Below, piece after piece: positions 62,825 through 64,000 of a DNA stretch of 64,000 nt (its first letter is position 1; the number at the start of each line of letters is the position of its first letter). Source of the stretch: Bacillus sp. E(2018) (GTDB lineage Bacteria; Bacillota; Bacilli; Bacillales; Fictibacillaceae). The notes beneath the pieces are model-generated. The model did not search any database and was not told where the DNA came from. It saw only the letters and a program-made list of their open reading frames with translations. The translations under genes were made by a program, and so were the position numbers. The DNA lies in assembly GCF_005503015.1 (NCBI RefSeq), contig NZ_SCOL01000001.1:620001-684000 (forward strand), in the 5' to 3' direction.

Positions 62825-63391
62825 GTGGCAGAAGTTCAAAAAGAAAAAATAGAGTTAGCAGTAAAAATGATATTAGAAGCGATAGGTGAAGATCCTGACC
62901 GAGAGGGTTTAATAGATACACCAAAGCGTGTTGCAAAAATGTATGAAGAAGTATTTCAGGGATTGAACCAAGATCCTAAAGAGCATTTTGCTACTATTTT
63001 TGGAGAAGATCATGAAGAGTTAGTGCTTGTAAAAGACATTCCTTTCTACTCCATGTGTGAGCATCATCTCGTACCTTTCTTCGGAAAAGCGCATATCGGA
63101 TACATACCTAAAGGAGGGAAAGTAACAGGATTAAGCAAGCTTGCTAGAGCTGTGGAAGCTGTTACAAAACGCCCTCAACTTCAAGAAAGAATCACTTCGA
63201 CGATTGCGAACAGCTTACTAGAAACTTTGGAACCTCACGGTGTGATCGTTGTAATCGAAGCAGAGCATATGTGCATGACGATGCGTGGTGTTAAAAAGCC
63301 AGGTTCTATGACGGTTACTTCAGCCGTACGTGGTGTCTTTGAGAAAGATCCTGCGGCTCGTGCAGAAGTATTAAGTTTTATCAGAAACTAA
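62825..63391 (+). CDS. folE: GTP cyclohydrolase I
   Basis: First step of folate synthesis: GTP to dihydroneopterin triphosphate. The 188-residue product matches the Bacillus MtrA length and has [23 protein letters not shown], the zinc-binding [43 protein letters not shown] and the second zinc Cys in [12 protein letters not shown] chose GTG 62825 after TTGGAGGAC; the open frame to 62546 runs through the phased repeat array and is not coding. It forms an operon with mtrB (12 bp). Confidence 0.96.
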   Translation: MAEVQKEKIELAVKMILEAIGEDPDREGLIDTPKRVAKMYEEVFQGLNQDPKEHFATIFGEDHEELVLVKDIPFYSMCEHHLVPFFGKAHIGYIPKGGKVTGLSKLARAVEAVTKRPQLQERITSTIANSLLETLEPHGVIVVIEAEHMCMTMRGVKKPGSMTVTSAVRGVFEKDPAARAEVLSFIRN

Positions 63392-63403
63392 GGAGGTAAC
63401 AGC

Positions 63404-63622
63404 ATGAAATCAGAATTAGATTTTTTCGTGATCAAAGCGAAAGAGAACGGCGTAAACGTAATCGGTTTAACACGTGGTACTGAAACAAGATTTCACCATT
63501 CTGAAAAGCTCGATAAAGGCGAAGTGATGATCGCTCAGTTCACAGAGCATACTTCAGCTGTAAAAGTCAGAGGGAAAGCTGTGATCTACACGAAACACGG
63601 AGAAGTAGATACAGAAGCGTAA
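63404..63622 (+). CDS. mtrB: tryptophan RNA-binding attenuation protein TRAP
   Basis: Eleven-subunit ring that, with tryptophan bound, wraps (G/U)AG repeats in trp leader RNA and causes termination. The 72-residue product has the RNA- and tryptophan-binding parts [45 protein letters not shown]; the KKR-type RNA contacts correspond to the Lys/Arg in SEKLDKG and KVRGK. ATG 63404 follows AAGGAGG. The trp operon is not in this window. Confidence 0.95.
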   Translation: MKSELDFFVIKAKENGVNVIGLTRGTETRFHHSEKLDKGEVMIAQFTEHTSAVKVRGKAVIYTKHGEVDTEA

Positions 63623-63648
63623 AGTTTACTTTCGGCGGTACACGTGCC

Positions 63649-63683
63649 AAAAAGCTGGGCTACAGATAAGCCTAGTTTTCTTT
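63649..63683 (+). terminator. probable terminator of folE-mtrB
   Basis: CTGGGCT and AGCCTAG pair with a G-U and a 7-nt loop, followed by TTTTCTTT. Confidence 0.7.
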
Positions 63684-63772
63684 ATGTCTTTTAAAGAGGT
63701 TGAATCCTAATAATTTTGGCGACTATGTTATAATAAGAAAGCACAATTTTGCTGTGTCATTGGAGGGATTTG

Positions 63773-64000
63773 ATGAACACCATGGAACAGATTCAACGTT
63801 TAAAACAGCATACACTTTTATTGATGCAGCACAGTTATGTAGAACGATATATCCAACCTCCAGTATTTAATGAATCCAAAGTATTCATCACGTACTGTCT
63901 TCTGCGTGAATTAGAATTGGATGAAGCTGTAGAAGCTGAGTATTTTAGTTCGATTACTCTCATTCAGTCTGCATTGGACCGTCATGATGACATTTTGGAA
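63773..64000 (+). CDS. hepS: heptaprenyl diphosphate synthase component I (partial)
   Basis: The first 76 codons of a gene that runs off the window. ATG 63773 follows TTGGAGGGA. The visible part (MNTMEQIQRLKQHTLLLMQH, then VERYIQPPVFNESKVFITYCLL and DEAVEAEYFSSITLIQSALDRHDDI) is helical and fits the small regulatory subunit of the enzyme that makes the menaquinone side chain. It follows mtrB, the place of hepS in B. subtilis. The identity rests partly on this order. Confidence 0.82.
   Translation, partial: MNTMEQIQRLKQHTLLLMQHSYVERYIQPPVFNESKVFITYCLLRELELDEAVEAEYFSSITLIQSALDRHDDILE

Overview
The window is chromosomal DNA of an endospore-forming, low-GC Gram-positive bacterium of the family Bacillaceae. 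The evidence is a dense set of sporulation genes (dacF, spoIIAA-AB-sigF, spoVAA to spoVAF, dacB-spmA-spmB, sleB-ypeB, spoVIF, spoIVA), Bacillus-type signals (strong GGAGG ribosome sites, frequent TTG/GTG starts, forespore and mother-cell promoter motifs) and a gene order that follows the Bacillus subtilis fur-to-hepS segment almost gene by gene. Differences from B. subtilis as I remember it (no rib operon before ypuF, no sigX/rsiX after resE, no ribU beside fer, pdp joined to deoB-punA, bpsAB inside the scpB-dacB interval, a B12-binding MerR gene before ypbH, plsY between der and gpsA) point to a related genus; Fictibacillus is a guess from general resemblance, not shown by the sequence.

Layout. 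1-5.6 kb: fur, yqzK, xerD and a nucleoside catabolism group (deoB-punA-pdp). 5.6-14.2 kb: forespore genes dacF, spoIIA operon with sigF, then the seven-gene spoVA operon for dipicolinic acid transport. 14.2-16.4 kb: lysine riboswitch-lysA and ppiB. 16.4-24 kb: ypuF (reverse), scpAB, an unknown gene, bpsAB (type III polyketide synthase and methyltransferase), dacB-spmAB and rluB. 24-30.4 kb: resABC (cytochrome c maturation) and the resDE two-component system. 30.4-32 kb: a cobalamin riboswitch with a lipoprotein and an ECF S component. 32-35.1 kb: a 29-residue membrane peptide, a PHP phosphatase, serA and fer (both reverse). 35.3-42.3 kb: the ypb cluster with recQ, a CarH-like B12 photoreceptor candidate and mecB. 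42.6-48.2 kb: ddl, gudB, ypdA, ansA, prsW. 48.4-54.7 kb: sleB-ypeB, ypfA-ypfB, cmk-plsC-ypfD. 54.8-64 kb: yphA, der, plsY, gpsA, spoVIF, yphE-yphF, spoIVA, hbs, folE-mtrB and the start of hepS.

The gaps carry more structure than the genes do. A family of about 130-bp inverted-repeat elements occurs about ten times, always between genes, and two copies carry an extra internal module. Between hbs and folE there are six TATCGGCAA motifs spaced 20-21 bp, about two helical turns, with a related three-copy array near 46.3 kb. Between serA and fer, a near-consensus sigma-A promoter on the + strand is overlapped by a 21-bp Fur-box-like sequence and points into the antisense strand of the ferredoxin gene, which suggests an iron-starvation antisense RNA. 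These three, with the CarH-like protein, are the best candidates for something undescribed. All gene calls are by recognition of family motifs and synteny; no database search was possible.
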